Notes under the pieces: model-generated | Database searches by the model: none | The model's input: only the letters and a program-made list of their open reading frames with translations | Told to the model about the DNA's origin: nothing | DNA from: Dipteris shenzhenensis | Lineage: Eukaryota > Polypodiophyta > Polypodiopsida > Gleicheniales | Length of the DNA: 64,000 nucleotides | NCBI GenBank assembly: GCA_047967505.1 | Contig: CM106539.1 | Direction: 5' to 3' (one strand) | Program-made: the position numbers and the translations under genes | In this document: positions 9,773 through 21,107 of the stretch, in pieces | Layout of the letters: each line of letters begins with the position of its first letter | Position numbering within the stretch: the first letter of the stretch is position 1

Positions 9773-11777
9773 TCATGTTTCATATGTGTAAACTTCAAAT
9801 GGAAGAGTCCAATCAGGGGGCTGTAGTATAGGTGCTATCATTAACATTTTCTTCAGGATATTAAAAGCATATTGCTGTGCATTACCCCAAATGTATGGCT
9901 CTGTTTCCCATGTGAGTTTTGTGAGAGGATAGGAAATGTCAGCAAGGTATCTAAGAAATTTGCAGTGCCACTTGATCTGGCCTATAAATCTTTGAAGCTG
10001 CTTGATGTTTTTGGGTGGTTTGGCATGTTGAATGGCTAAAAATTTACTTGGATCTATTTCCATTCCATCTTGTGAGATAATGTGCCCTAGTAGAATTCCT
10101 CTACTCATAGTAAAGGCACATTTGGCTGGGTTTAAGCTTAGATCAGCCATTCTACACTTGAAAAAGCATAAATTCAAGTGTTGTAGATCTCAGGGGGGTC
10201 ACTCTGTATAAACCCTCTATATCATCTACGTTCAAGGCCTATTTGTAAAATCCCTTATCTGTTAAATTTTCCTTAATAAAACATACCCTTTTTTTATACA
10301 AATATGTAAATGTTTTTAACTTTTATTTTAAATATTCCCTTATGTATATTAATTTTTGTGAAATTGAGAAATTAAAAATATCCTTCTGTTGAACTCACAT
10401 GATAGGGTTACATATGATGAGTGACCCCGCGAGTTGTAGATGCTCCACTTTTTTCCCAAATACTGAAAAGTCATCAAGGAAGACTTTCATGAAAGATCTA
10501 AGATATTTAGCTAATACCTCCTAGATGTACTTTTAAAAGGTTGGAGGAGCATTCTTAAGACCAAATGTCATGACATTAGAAGCAAATACTCCCCATTTAG
10601 TGATGACAAATGCTATCTTGTCTTTATCTTTATGTGCCATTCTTATTTGGTTGTACCCACTAAAACCATCAAGAAAACTATAGATTTCATGACTTGCTAC
10701 AACATCTAGTAAGGAATCACAAAATGGTAGAGGAAAAGGGTCAGTAATGGTGGCAACATTGAGCTTTCTGTAGTCCACATATTCTGAGTATTCCATTATT
10801 TTTGGGCACAATCACAATAGGTGAAAGCCATGTAACATGGGTGAGAGGATATATAAACCAACTCTCAACAACTTATCAATTTCTTCTTTGACTTGCTTTG
10901 CATAGTTGGGATTCATTCTGTATCTTCCTTGTATCACTAGGACAACACCTTGCTTTAAGTTGATCCTCTGTTGATAGGACTTAGAGTCTACTCCCTTCAT
11001 ATTACTATAATGCCAAGCAAAGACATCCTTATACTCCGTCATCAATAAGTCTTTTAAATCACTTTTGAAAGGTGGAGGGAGACCTATACTTACCAAAACT
11101 ATCTTGGGGTTGCACGGGTCTCCAAGGTGCATCTCCTCCAAGTCATCCTGTCATACTCTAGCACTCTTTTGCATATGCTTTTCAAATTGAGCTTCAGCTT
11201 CTAGGATGGCCTGTGCAGCTGAGTTTTGATTGTCTTCATGTAATGTGTCATCTGGGTGGGCTTGATTGTCACTTGTGATACTGTGCTTTGATAGAATCTA
11301 CTTCCGATTGTTTTCCAACCGTGTTCTATTCTACCGTGGTTGGATGTAGGTCAGATAGCTTTATTTGTTGATTTGAGCATATATATGATCAATGATTTTG
11401 ATTACATCAATTTCAAATATGGGGAAAATAGTAGGATTTCTCCTAGGGAAATTTTCCTCCTCATCTTCTTCAAATTCAGCTATCATATTAATGCCCTCTA
11501 TTTGTAGTGCCTAAGCTTGTTTTGGGAAGCTTCTCTTTGAAGATAGATTGATTTTAAACTTCTTTTTTCCTTTCTTGATCGTAATTCTTTCTGATCCCCA
11601 GTCTTGTTTTACTTTGGCAGCTCTCAACCATGGCTTCCCTAACAATAACATGGAATAGGCACAATCTCTCTCCTCCATCCTGAGTAGTACAAATGTAAAT
11701 GTGAAGGATAGTCCCATGATAGTAATTTCATGTCCTCTTAGTATTCCAAGAGGTTGTATCTTCCTTTGGTCATCCAT
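9773..11777 (-). pseudogene. Ty3/gypsy pol fragment (protease and RT), MITE-interrupted
   Basis: Read on the minus strand. A protease-like part at 11777-11511 includes LLGKPWLRAAKVKQDWG. A pre-RT and RT part at 11141-10533 includes RYRMNPNYAKQVKEEIDKLL, YVDYRKLN, FLDGFSGYNQIRM and FGLKNAPPTF. The segment with FLDDFSVFG (the YxDD-type active-site block) follows to about 10445, then a 245-bp MITE (10189-10433). The RT C-terminal part at 10177-9773 includes NPAKCAF and LLGHIISQDGMEIDP. Several stops and frameshifts make it dead. No LTRs, integrase or RNase H are seen, so it is a truncated relic. Confidence 0.88.
10189..10433. mobile_element. MITE copy A (CTCGGGGGG-TIR family)
   Basis: A 245-bp AT-rich element with terminal inverted repeats (left CTCAGGGGGGTCACT, right end AGTGACCCCGCGAG). 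The 8-bp duplication TTGTAGAT lies at 10181-10188 and 10434-10441. Related copies lie at 17649-17894 (opposite orientation) and 39517-39762. It has no coding capacity and would need a transposase in trans. The 8-bp duplication fits hAT-type elements, but the terminal bases are not the usual hAT CA..TG. Confidence 0.9.
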
Positions 11778-12039
11778 TCTGACCTAAAATGGTGCTGGTG
11801 CAAGTTCATTACAACAAAAAAAATTTAATATATCCTCAGAGAGGATGTTCTCACTCCTAATCCTCCATCTACCATTACTTCAAAAATCCTTTTCCTTTTA
11901 TAATCCACATCTATGAGTGGGACTTGATAATCTACATCTTCAATTCTGGATGTGTAAATGTCGGGTATTTCCTCATCATCATCACTCTGTGGGTTATTTG
12001 ATCATTGAGGAATGGGAAAGGGAAAAGGGAAAGGGAATA

Positions 12040-12700
12040 AAACATAAGAAAACTATCAGAACGCATCTATATATGCATCTAACAGTGCATCTACAAGTGC
12101 GGTTGCTTGTTTTTCAAAATATTAGATGCACTGTTAGATGCGTTTGTAGACGCACTGTGATAGGCATCTTTTTAAAAAAACATGAAAAGGACAGGTGCAC
12201 GACCTCAGAAAGAACAACACTAGTGCAAAAAACATTCCTTCCCTACATACGACAAAGGACGAATCCAAGGAGAGTAACTTCCAAAGAAGACTAACCACCA
12301 AGAGACTTACCTTAGATAGAGGTATGGAAGCTTCTTGTCCTTCTTCAAAGCTGCTTCTCCTTCTTCTCTTCCTTGTTCACCCTCTTCTCTTGTATGCTTG
12401 GGGATGAGTCTGTAAGCCTAGAGATGAGTGTGGGTGCTTGGAGATGAGTGCGGATGCTTGGAACTGTGTGTGTTAATAGGAAAGCAAGCTGCACGATGCT
12501 AAAAGTATGTGAAGGAAAGCAAGCGCGCTAAAAGTAGGTTTGAAAATTAGTTTGTAGTCTGTGCATCTATAGGCACATCTAAAAGCGTGTCTATCAGTGC
12601 ATCAAAATTGTGTTTTAGATGCACCTATAGACGTGTTCCACAGTACAAACGTGGTGTTAGATGTGCTTTTAGATGCTACATAGAGTTTTGACAGTTACAA
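12040..12700. repeat. Clustered AGATGCAC/TGCATCT motifs (CACTA subterminal-like)
   Basis: Many copies of AGATGCAC, TAGATGC and their complements TGCATCT and GCATCTA occur in both orientations at about 12060-12165 and 12560-12685. Arrays of short motifs in both orientations are typical of CACTA subterminal regions, where the transposon-encoded DNA-binding protein docks. A transposase remnant of that superfamily follows on the same strand. The CACTAGTGCAAAAAAC string at 12218 resembles a CACTA terminus, but no matching right end was found. Confidence 0.5.
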
Positions 12701-12732
12701 CTCATGCAAGAACACATTTCTTGGGCTGTTTA

Positions 12733-14450
12733 TCTATAGGATGTCTTCATCTTCAACAAGTAGCTTCAGTGAGGATGAATCCCTCCATATCCCCACCATC
12801 GCGAAATGTGGTTGGAGCAAAAATCAAATGTATGTGTGATTGATGTCGAGGAAACATGTATCGTGCATGCAGAATTACACTCAATCACATCTCAAAGTAT
12901 GGAGAATGGGATGCCATTGTAAACATGGTAAGTGTTAAAGCATTAAGGTTGATTGACATACCTATGGATGTTCATGTGTTTGATATATGATCCTTTTTTA
13001 ATTTGATACAGGATGCAATGCCACACCCGCATATGTTGCACTATGCTCATAATGAAGAGTCGAAGCATTGACGATATGAAGTGGGATCTTCAGGATGAAC
13101 CATTACGGATGCATGGAGTGATAATGATAATAGCCCTCCGCCATTACCTCATGAGGCCATGGAGGAGGAGGTGTTTGATGATATGGTGCAGGATTTATAT
13201 GTCCATCAGTCCTCAGGTAGGGATGATAGCATGGAGCAGGACGTATCTTTTTACTGTAGCATCAACTCCATTGTTTGAGGGATGCACATTCTCTGTCCTT
13301 CGTGCCTCCTTTGAGTTACTAAACTTGCAAACCATCTCAAGTTTGAATGCATTACTCAAGTAAGCTTTAAAGTCTATTTTAAAAACATGGTGAATTATGC
13401 TAATGGGTCAATTACTCAAATGCTTTTTCTCATTTATGGTCTTCACGTGCAGGCTATTGTGTAAAATGCTTCCAAGGGAGAATAAATTACCGACCTCAAG
13501 AGATATGGCAAGGCAACATGTGACCTCTCTTGGAGGATTAGATTACAAATGCATTCATGCATGCGTCAACGATTCCGTTCTGTTTCATGGACCACATAAG
13601 GATGCAAGAGAGTGTCCTACTTGTGGAGAGGCAAGATATAGAGCATATCTCTAAACTTTGGATGTGCCTCATAAGGTTCTGTGACATTTTCCCATAATCC
13701 CTTGCATCCAACATATGTTCAAGTGCAAATCCATTGCGGAGCTCATGTCATGACATTCCTCCCATCGATTAATCGATGGCAAGTGGAGAACTCCCACAGA
13801 CACTCCTGGATGGAAGCATATTTGAAGACACATGGCCAAGCTTCAAGGAAGAACCTAGGGACTTGATACTTGGACTGGGTATGGATGCTGTGAATCCATT
13901 TGGTCTCAAAAGCACCTCTTACAATGTATGGCCAGTGATATTGGTGAATTATAATCTTCCACCCTCTATGGTAATTAAGAAAGGACATGTTATGTTATCC
14001 CTTCTAATTCCAGGGAAACATAAACTAAAAAATCCTGATGTTTATTTGGAGCCTTTGATAGATGAGCTAGAGATACTTTGGAGAGGTATCGAGGTACACG
14101 ATGTGAGCAGGCCTCCCTCATCACGAGACTTTAACTGCAAAGCAGTCTTGATGTGGACAATGCATGACTTCCCAGGCTATGGCGACTGTTCAAGTAAGCA
14201 TTGAACTTTTAATTATGAGTAGGCAATTGATGTGGCACCCTGAACCCACCTTGAACTTTTAATTGCGTCTATTGTTCAGGTCTCACTTCATCGGGTTACC
14301 ATGCATGTCCTATTTGTGGTCCTTCGCTAGTTGCCTCATGGGCAGACGCATTGAATAAGGTCATCTATGAGAATCACCATCGATTTCTCCCACTTGAGCA
14401 TCCTCAATATGTCGCCCCTTGGAATGAAGTCCCCCCACAGTCACTCACTG
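12733..14450 (+). pseudogene. CACTA (En/Spm) TNP2-type transposase remnant
   Basis: Recognisable TNP2 blocks in order: a degraded N-terminus with RACRITLNHISKYGEWD near 12860; LLCKMLPRENKLPTSRDMARQ with IHACVNDSVLFHG and CPTCGEARY at about 13450-13650; ILGLGMDAVNPFG, SYNVWPVILVNYNLPPSM and PDVYLEPLIDELEILWRG with MWTMHDFPGYGD at about 13850-14195; and GYHACPICGP near 14300. Intron-like spacers separate blocks, for example 14195-14279. Stops and frame changes are frequent. TNP2 is the DDE transposase that cuts CACTA ends. The right half of the element is missing, probably lost where the copia element at about 14.6 kb begins. Confidence 0.85.
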
Positions 14451-14588
14451 TAGGAGATTGGATGAGAATTTGGGACAGTTCCATGACTCCCCCACTTGGC
14501 ATGAGCCTGTAAGGGTTTGTAACTATTTTGTGCTATATTGAATGGAAATAAAGATTGCACGCTAACACCATCTTTTGTTTAGATACTA

Positions 14589-14756
14589 TGGGGGTTAAAG
14601 GTCACTATGCCTTTACCCCGGTTATGTACAATACTCAAACACATATATAAATGAATAAAAAAAAAGATTAGGGTGTTTTGCACCTACCAAAACTTGTGTG
14701 GCTCTCTATTTCTCTCTTTCCCTCTTCCGTTCTTGCTTATATTGAGAGCACTCTCA
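14589..14756 (+). repeat. Probable 5' LTR of family B part (start uncertain)
   Basis: The sequence ends CTCTCA followed two bases later by TGGTATCAGAGC, as expected of a copia 5' LTR. It holds an AT-rich TATATAAATG stretch near 14644 and a pyrimidine-rich end. No second copy exists in the window, so the start is unproven; the CACTA remnant ends about 70-130 bp upstream. Confidence 0.5.
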
Positions 14757-14758
14757 AC

Positions 14759-14770
14759 TGGTATCAGAGC
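14759..14770 (+). other. Primer-binding site, family B
   Basis: TGGTATCAGAGC, the initiator-Met-tRNA primer site. It is followed by a long leader (about 14771-16240) in which no gene is supported. Confidence 0.9.
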
Positions 14771-16249
14771 CCGGGTGATCTAGCTGAGCGTGCATGAATG
14801 CTTGAAGTCAGCAGCTCTGTGGGAGGAAGGAGAAGCTCTGTGGGAAGCTTTGTGGGTGACTTTACTTGCATCTGAGTGTGTAGAGACCTTGGAGGAACCT
14901 TTGGAAAAGTTAATTTGGTTTTGCAAAGTGGTTTTGAGAGCCTGTTAAGTGTTTTCAAAGAAAAAGTCGTTTTTTGAGCTTTTCCTTGTTCCGTTCGATG
15001 ACAGAGACTCTGTATTGACTTGTAGAGGCAACTATTGCTTGCTTTTGATATCCACTTCACTTTAGGAGCTTGGAAACACCTTCATTCTTGAATCTGGGAT
15101 CATTTCATTGAATTTCTGACTCACTGTGTCAGTTTTTGCATTTTTTTGCCCGGGACTTGGAACTCAAGTTTGGAGCAACCATTTGCAAATCTATCAGTTT
15201 TGGTGGACTCAGGAGGTCCTAAAACTTCTATGTTGCTCATCATTCATACTCCGGTGGAGTTTATAAATAGCTCTGTTTCTAAAAACGTTTTTAAGTCCGT
15301 GTGTTGGACCCAGTGATTGAGACCACGGTTTCCAAAACCGTTTGTCCCATTGCATTTTGATCGCCCAAAAATTCCTACCTGTCAGTTCTTATGCGATTCG
15401 GTGGAGAATTTTCAGAGTTATAGATCTCTGTGTATTCGATTTCGTCTCTGTTATGCATTTTTCATTCTAAGGTTTTGAAACCTTAGATTTATGCCACATG
15501 GCAGTGGATAAGTGTTGACTCCCATTTCTCACTCATCGGTTGGGATTTTGGAGTTCCGGCAGAAGAGAGATATTTGCAGATTTTCTTGCTGAGTCCGATT
15601 ATGCAATGGCGCCCATGTTTTGAGGCATCTCAGGTTCTATTTTCAGTAGTGGTCATTACCGTGGGACTATGATTTCTTGAGCATACCTTATGCAGATCAC
15701 TCTGGTTGTAGTTTGAGTAGTGTGCACTCATTCGTGGTGTGCATTGGGTTGTAGTGGATGATTTATAGGCCATTTGGATGCATTGTGGTCCTTATTGGAT
15801 GCGTTGATAGGCCCATATTGCCTTGTGGGATGCTATTTTTATGGACGCTTTGCACATGGATGCTATTTTATGCTGAGGGACAGCTTTGACACATTACAAG
15901 TGATGCACTGATAGTGCTATGCTCTCTTGGATGAGATATTATTAATGCATATACCAGTGGACGGTGTTTATGCTTGAGTCATTTGGCACTAAATGGCTTT
16001 CGGATTGCCATTGCAGTTGGCATTTTCTTTTGGGCCAGATTTGCTCATATGGATGCATAGTATATGCACATGAGTCAGATACTTTGAGACATGAGTTTTG
16101 GTGATATTTCACTCTATTATGGCATACACATTTGGGTGCACCTGGTATTTAGTGTGATTCTATCTTGTAGGCACTAGCATTTGGGATTTTTGCTTCATTT
16201 CATGCCTGAAAAGGAGTTTTTTAGCATTAAAAAGTTGATGGGACAAACT

Positions 16250-16940
16250 TTTCTTTGTGGAAAGAACAAATAAGGGATGTGCTTATTCAAAAGAAGCAGA
16301 TTAAACCCTTGGCAGGGATTGAAGCTAAGCCTGCAAATATGTCTGAGGATGATTAGAATGAGTTAGATGCATTAAAAAAATCTACTATTAGACTTCATCT
16401 TGCAGAGTCAGTTTATTTCATAGTAGTAAATGAGCAGACTACGAAAGATTTGTGGAAGAAACTGTGTGCCACTTATGAAAAGGAAACTGCCTCTAATAAA
16501 GTTTACCTCATGAAGAGGTTGTTTGAGCTAAAAATGAAGGAAGGGGTCTCCATTGCTTCTCACTTGAATGAATTCAATGTTATTTTCAGCCAGCTTCAGG
16601 CTCAAAAGATGAATTTTGATGCGGAGACTAAGGCAATATTTCTCTTATCTTCATTGCCATCCTCATGGGATACCTTCCGTACAGCTGTCAGTAACTCTAC
16701 ACCTGGTGGAGTACTAAAATTTGATGATGTTGTGGGTAGCTTGTTGGCCGAGGAGATTAGACGGAAGTCTATGGACGGCAACAAGCAGGATGCAGCCTTA
16801 AATGTGCAAAGGGGCAGATCATAGTTCAGGGGGAAGTCCCAAGAAAGAGGGAAGTCTCGTAGCAAATCCAAGGCATGGAACATTGAGTGTTACTACTGTG
16901 GCAAGAAGGGCCATATGAAAAAGGATTGCTACAAGCTGAA
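16250..16940 (+). pseudogene. copia gag, family B
   Basis: UBN2-type Gag. DGTNFSLWKEQIRDVL lies near 16236-16290; a TAG near 16354 stands where a Trp is expected. The open part from about 16450 holds LWKKLCATYEKETASNKVYL, MKEGVSIASHLNEF and FLLSSLPSSWDTF. A TAG at 16822 precedes a basic stretch and the CCHC knuckle CYYCGKKGHMKKDCYK at about 16890-16937. The protein would form particles and bind RNA. It is unlike family A Gag outside the general fold. Confidence 0.87.
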
Positions 16941-17648
16941 AAGAGAGCAAAAGGATAAGAAAAAGAATGCAAATTGGGGTGCAAATCAAAAGGAAGAGAG
17001 TCCAAGGGAGGACAAAGGAAAAGTGAAGATCGAGGAGATCAATGCAGTCACACATGATAGTGACAATGATGTTCTCTTCATGTCTACTTTATCTGCAGAG
17101 TTGCTTATCACTTCAGATGATGCATATTCCCAGGATTGTATTTTGGATTCTGGTGCTTCATTCCATGTTACTCCCTATAGGGAATGGTTCTCCACTTATG
17201 ACAGTAGAAAGATAGGTTGTGTGCATCTTGGAAACGACTATGCATGTGACATAACGGGAGTAGGTGACATAAAGTTTTCTTTTGCAGATGGGTTTGCATT
17301 TGTTTTGAAACATGTGAGACATGTGCCTAAGTTGACCAAGAGTCTTATTTCAGTGGGTCAGCTAGATGATGCTGGTTTTCACACCACTTTTGGCTTTTAG
17401 AGTTGGAAAATTCAGAAGGGCTCTATGCTTTTGGCCAGGGGTGCCAAGTGTGGGACTTTGTATCCCTTACATGTATCAGGGGTATTTGATCATGTTGTTG
17501 CAATAACTGAGTAGCCAAGCACTTCTTTGTGGCATTGCAGGTTGGGGCTCATGAGCCAGAATGGAATGAAACTCTTATGCCATTTGGGTTATGTACCGCA
17601 TTTGAGTTTCTCTGATTTTGAATTTTATGAGCATTGTCTCTATGGGAA
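16941..17648 (+). pseudogene. copia protease and integrase zinc region, family B
   Basis: The frame continues from Gag. The protease motif CILDSGASFHVTPYREWF starts near 17138 and GQLDDAGFHTTF ends the first block. A TAG at 17398 and another near 17512 follow. The pre-integrase stretch LWHCRLGLMSQNGMKLL leads to the HHCC module, which is cut after the second-last codon block by MITE copy B. It resumes beyond 17903 with the GKQTKSAHK residues. Confidence 0.83.
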
Positions 17649-17894
17649 CTCGGGGGGGTCACTCGTCATATGTAACCCTATCATGTGAGTTCAACAAAAG
17701 GATATTTTTAATTTCTAAAATTTACAAAAGTTAATTTACATAAGGGAGTATTTAAAACAATTTTGGAAAAAAGTTACAGATTTGTATAGAAAAAGGGTAC
17801 ATTTTATTAGTGAAGAATTTACAGATAAGGGATTTTAGAAGTAGACCTTGAACGCACGTGATATAGAGGGTTTATACATAGTGACCCCCCCGAG
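17649..17894. mobile_element. MITE copy B (CTCGGGGGG-TIR family), inverted
   Basis: A 246-bp element, TIR CTCGGGGGGGTCACT at the left and AGTGACCCCCCCGAG at the right. The perfect 8-bp duplication TATGGGAA lies at 17641-17648 and 17895-17902. Its orientation is opposite to copies A and C. It sits inside the integrase zinc-module codons; removing it with one duplication copy restores the host reading YGKQTK. Confidence 0.93.
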
Positions 17895-17902
17895 TATGGG
17901 AA

Positions 17903-18805
17903 GCAGACTAAATCAGCCCATAAAAGAAGGGGAAATGGTCCCATGCCTACACGGTCATTAAGCGGGGCTGAATATATGTGACATTCATTGATGATGCAAC
18001 TAGGAAAGTGTGGGCTTATGCTATAGCTTGAAAGAGTGATGTGTTCTAGGTATTTCAAAAATGGCTGGCCTTGGTTGAGAATCAGTCAAGTAGAACACTT
18101 AAATGCCTACGGACTGACAATGGTGGAGAGTATCTCTCTCATGACTTTTAGCATTTCTGTGATACACGTGGGATTAAGAGGGAGCTCACATCCCCTCGTA
18201 CTCTAGAGCAAAATCCACTTGCGAAAAAGATGAGCCGTACCATTCAAGAAAGGTTGCAGTGCATGGTTTCCAATGCAAGTCTTTCTGGTGGTTTTTGGGC
18301 TGAGGCAATGAAGACTACAGTGCATGTGATCAATAGATCACCTAGTAAGAGTTTGGATGGCGGTATTCCTGAAGAGGCATGGAGTGGCAAGAAGCCCTCT
18401 TACTCTCATTTTCATATATTTGGGTGTGAGGCATATGCACATGTGCCAAAAGAGCTTCGAAAGAAGCTAGATCCTAAGTCTAGGAAATGCATCTTTCTGG
18501 GTTATGGTGAAAGTGGAGAGATGGGCTATCGTCTTTGGGATCCAGAAGCAAAGAAGATCATACATAGCCATGATGTAGTCTTTAATGAGAAGAAGATGCA
18601 TAAGGCACCCATGAGGGATGTGGAAATGAGGAGAATCACTTTCGAGGATGTGAATCCACCTGCATATGTTGATAGACAGCAAGCTGTCCATGCACCAAAT
18701 GTGCAAGAAATGGTACCACCAAGTACTCCCACAAGTATACAATCAAGGGTAGATGGTGGATCATCTATTGGTGGAAATGATGAGCCAAATGTGGCTGATA
18801 TGTAG
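17903..18805 (+). pseudogene. copia integrase core, family B
   Basis: Degraded core from 17903. The Asp of the LRTDNGGEY-like block is visible near 18110-18135 with frame changes. From 18230 an open stretch has NPLAKKMSRTIQERLQCM (the Glu of the usual NGxAER is altered, since AKKMSR stands in its place), FWAEAMKTTVHVINRSP and FGCEAYAHVPKELRKKLDP. A TAG at 18803 ends the frame and the linker to RT continues in phase. Loss of the third acidic residue alone would abolish activity. Confidence 0.82.
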
Positions 18806-19558
18806 GTGGGACAGCAAGCTGAAATGCCCTTGAGAAGATCATCTAGAGTGTCTAGACCGCCTGATAGGTTTGTTCCAGGGGTAGACTATGTGATGCTTAC
18901 TGATCGCGGGGAGCCTTCTTGCTACAGAGAGGCTATGATGTGTGAGGATCAATGCAAGTGGGAGTATGCTATGCAATAAGAGATGAGTTCACTTATGAAG
19001 AATAAGACTTGGGACTTGGTTTCTTTGCCACATGGAAAGAAAGCATTGCCATGTAAATGGGTCTATAAGATGAAGGTCACAGGTGATGATGTGCCTAGGT
19101 ACAAGGCCCGTTTGGTCGCTAAAGGGTTCAAGCAAGAGAAGGGTGTGGACTTTGATGAGATATTCTCTCCAGTTGTGAGGATGACCACACTTAGATGCAT
19201 GCTTGGACTAGTGGCATCAGAGGATATGGAGCCGGTTGCAAGGATGGCAACCGTAAGAGCAGTCAATGCTATGGCTGCATCAACGAGATGGTCTTTACAT
19301 CAGATGGATGTAAAGAATGCCTTCTTGCATGGTGATTTGCAAGAAGAGGTCTATATGGAGCAGCCACTAGGTTATGTGCATGCTTTTCATCCTGAGTTTG
19401 TTTGCAGGTTGAAGAAAGCCTTGTATGGCTTGAAGCAAGCACCAGAGCGTGGTCTAATAGTATCTTGTCACTATTGGCTTTCAGATTTCCGAGGTAGATT
19501 TCTCACTTTATGTGACAAAAATAGAGAAAGGCATTATGCTGCTTGTCATTTATGTTGA
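18806..19558 (+). pseudogene. Chimeric reverse transcriptase (family B joined to family A)
   Basis: The linker and RVT_2 start are family B: RRSSRVSRPPDRFVPGVDY, then [35 protein letters not shown] and [23 protein letters not shown]. At about 19232 the sequence switches to family A ([48 protein letters not shown]). The block homologous to [10 protein letters not shown] is thus present twice, once from each parent, about 23 residues apart, and the junction keeps the frame. A frameshift after KQAPE disrupts the rest until 19558. Confidence 0.85.
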
Positions 19559-19948
19559 TGATTTGATCATCACAAGGGATAGTGATGAAGATATCCTTCA
19601 TGTGAAAATGCTATTAAAGTAGAAGTTTGAGATGAAGGATTTGGGAGAGCTGCATTATTTCTTGGGCATTGAGGTGATTAGATCCACAAATGATATATGG
19701 CTCTTGCAGAGGCGATATGGATTGGACATGCCGTCCAAATATCCGATGACATGCTGTAAGCCTATTTCAATTCCTTTGGAGCAGAATGTGAAGTTGAGCG
19801 CAGATGTAGGTGAGCTTCTAGAAGACCCTACTATGTACAGACACATAGTAGATGTTCGATTTATATGACTATTACCATGCCAAATTTAAGCTATGTTGTT
19901 GGGTTGGTAAGTCAGCTTATGCAGGCTCCAAGGAAACCACATTTGGAT
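19559..19948 (+). pseudogene. RT C-terminal part, family A portion of chimera
   Basis: Family A RT downstream of the frameshift: [21 protein letters not shown], a TAG near 19619 where A1 has CAG, then FEMKDLGELHYFLGIEVIRS and EQNVKLSADVGELLEDP. It stops where the 608-bp fold-back element is inserted in the codons for HLDAARCILRYV. Confidence 0.83.
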
Positions 19949-20556
19949 CATTAGGAGAAAAGGGAGCTCATTTTGGGGCCTTTTAGAAGAGAGAGAAAAT
20001 AGGCTCTCAACCAATCAGGAGTGGGCCAACGTAACGTTGAAAATTCAACAAAAGAAGATGAAAATAAGAAAAAGAAATAGTACTATATGTTCGTAGAAGC
20101 ATGTCACATTAATGAGGTGATCTAATTTGAATCTTTTAAAAATTTATTTTTTGTGCAAAATTTGGTGATTTTGACACCGCAAACGCGTCCGGAACGGCCC
20201 AAAACCCCAAAAACGGCACTGGAAACGCTGGAATCGGACATCCGGAGGCCCGAAAACAGCCAAAAAAGGCCGAAAAGTGGGATTTGTAGCAAAACGCGAT
20301 CTGGCACCTTTTGAGATTTTGGGGTTTTGGGCCGTTCCGGACGCGTCTGCGGTGTCAGAATCACCAAATTCTGCACAGAAAAGTGTTGCTCTTATATGAA
20401 CATTGAATGTAAAGCATGTGAAAGAATATATTTATTCCTTTTCACACTGACATTTCTCACGCAAGTATCTATATTTTCTTGCTTTTGTAGAGAGAGAAAA
20501 GAGAAAATAGTGAATTTCTTACAGGGCCCCAAAATGAGCTCCCTTTTTTCCTAATG
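19949..20556. mobile_element. 608-bp fold-back element with nested inverted repeats, no target duplication
   Basis: It begins CATTAGGAGAAAAGGGAGCT and ends with the complementary AGCTCCCTTTTTTCCTAATG, giving terminal inverted repeats of about 32 bp. An internal inverted repeat of about 55 bp spans about 20158-20212 and about 20312-20370, both arms containing CCGGAACGGCCCAAAACCCC or its complement, around a short loop. Joining the flanks gives the uninterrupted family A sequence (compare 8735-8765) with no duplicated bases. No protein is supported. A truncated relative lies near 44430-44656. Confidence 0.85.
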
Positions 20557-21087
20557 GCAGTTAGACACATACTGAGGTATGTGAAGTCCACATTGCAATA
20601 TGGACTATTTTATGAGACTGGGTTCAGATATAGTTGCATGGATACACTGATGCTGATTGGGCTGGTAGTATTTCTGATAGACGATCTACCAATGGATATG
20701 TGTTCTCTTTTGGGAGTGTTGCAATCACTTGGAGCAACAAGAAACAGCCTACAATTGCCTTGTCGAGCACAGAGGGCTGTAGCAATGGCTGCATGTGAGG
20801 TAGCTTGGTTGCGTAAGCTACTTTATGATATGCATCAGTCTACATATGGGCCAGTTGTTATTTATTGTGACAACATGAGCAGTATACACTTGGCAAATAA
20901 CCCAGTCTATCATGCTAGAACAAAGCACATTGAGATGCATTATCACTATGTGTGGGAGACGGTTCTAGTAGGTTTTATTGATCTGGTTTATGTCAGCACA
21001 GAGGATCAGGTAGGTGACATATTCACGAAGGCATTGGGTGCAGAGAAGCTGCATAGGTTTAGAGACTTGCTTGGTGTGCAAGAATAG
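20557..21087 (+). pseudogene. RNase H, family A portion of chimera
   Basis: Resumes family A after the fold-back element: HILRYVKSTLQYGLF, then a frame change near 20625 moves DADWAG out of frame. The in-frame part from about 20780 has [35 protein letters not shown] and GDIFTKALGAEK. It ends at TAG 21085 and is followed by a purine tract and the LTR. Confidence 0.85.
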
Positions 21088-21107
21088 GGATGAAGCTCGA
21101 GGGGAAG

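Noticed and set aside
20122-20554. Two opposed short frames in the fold-back element with similar peptides (GRSGRVCGV)
   Set aside because: They are the same inverted-repeat arm read from each side, not a protein pair.
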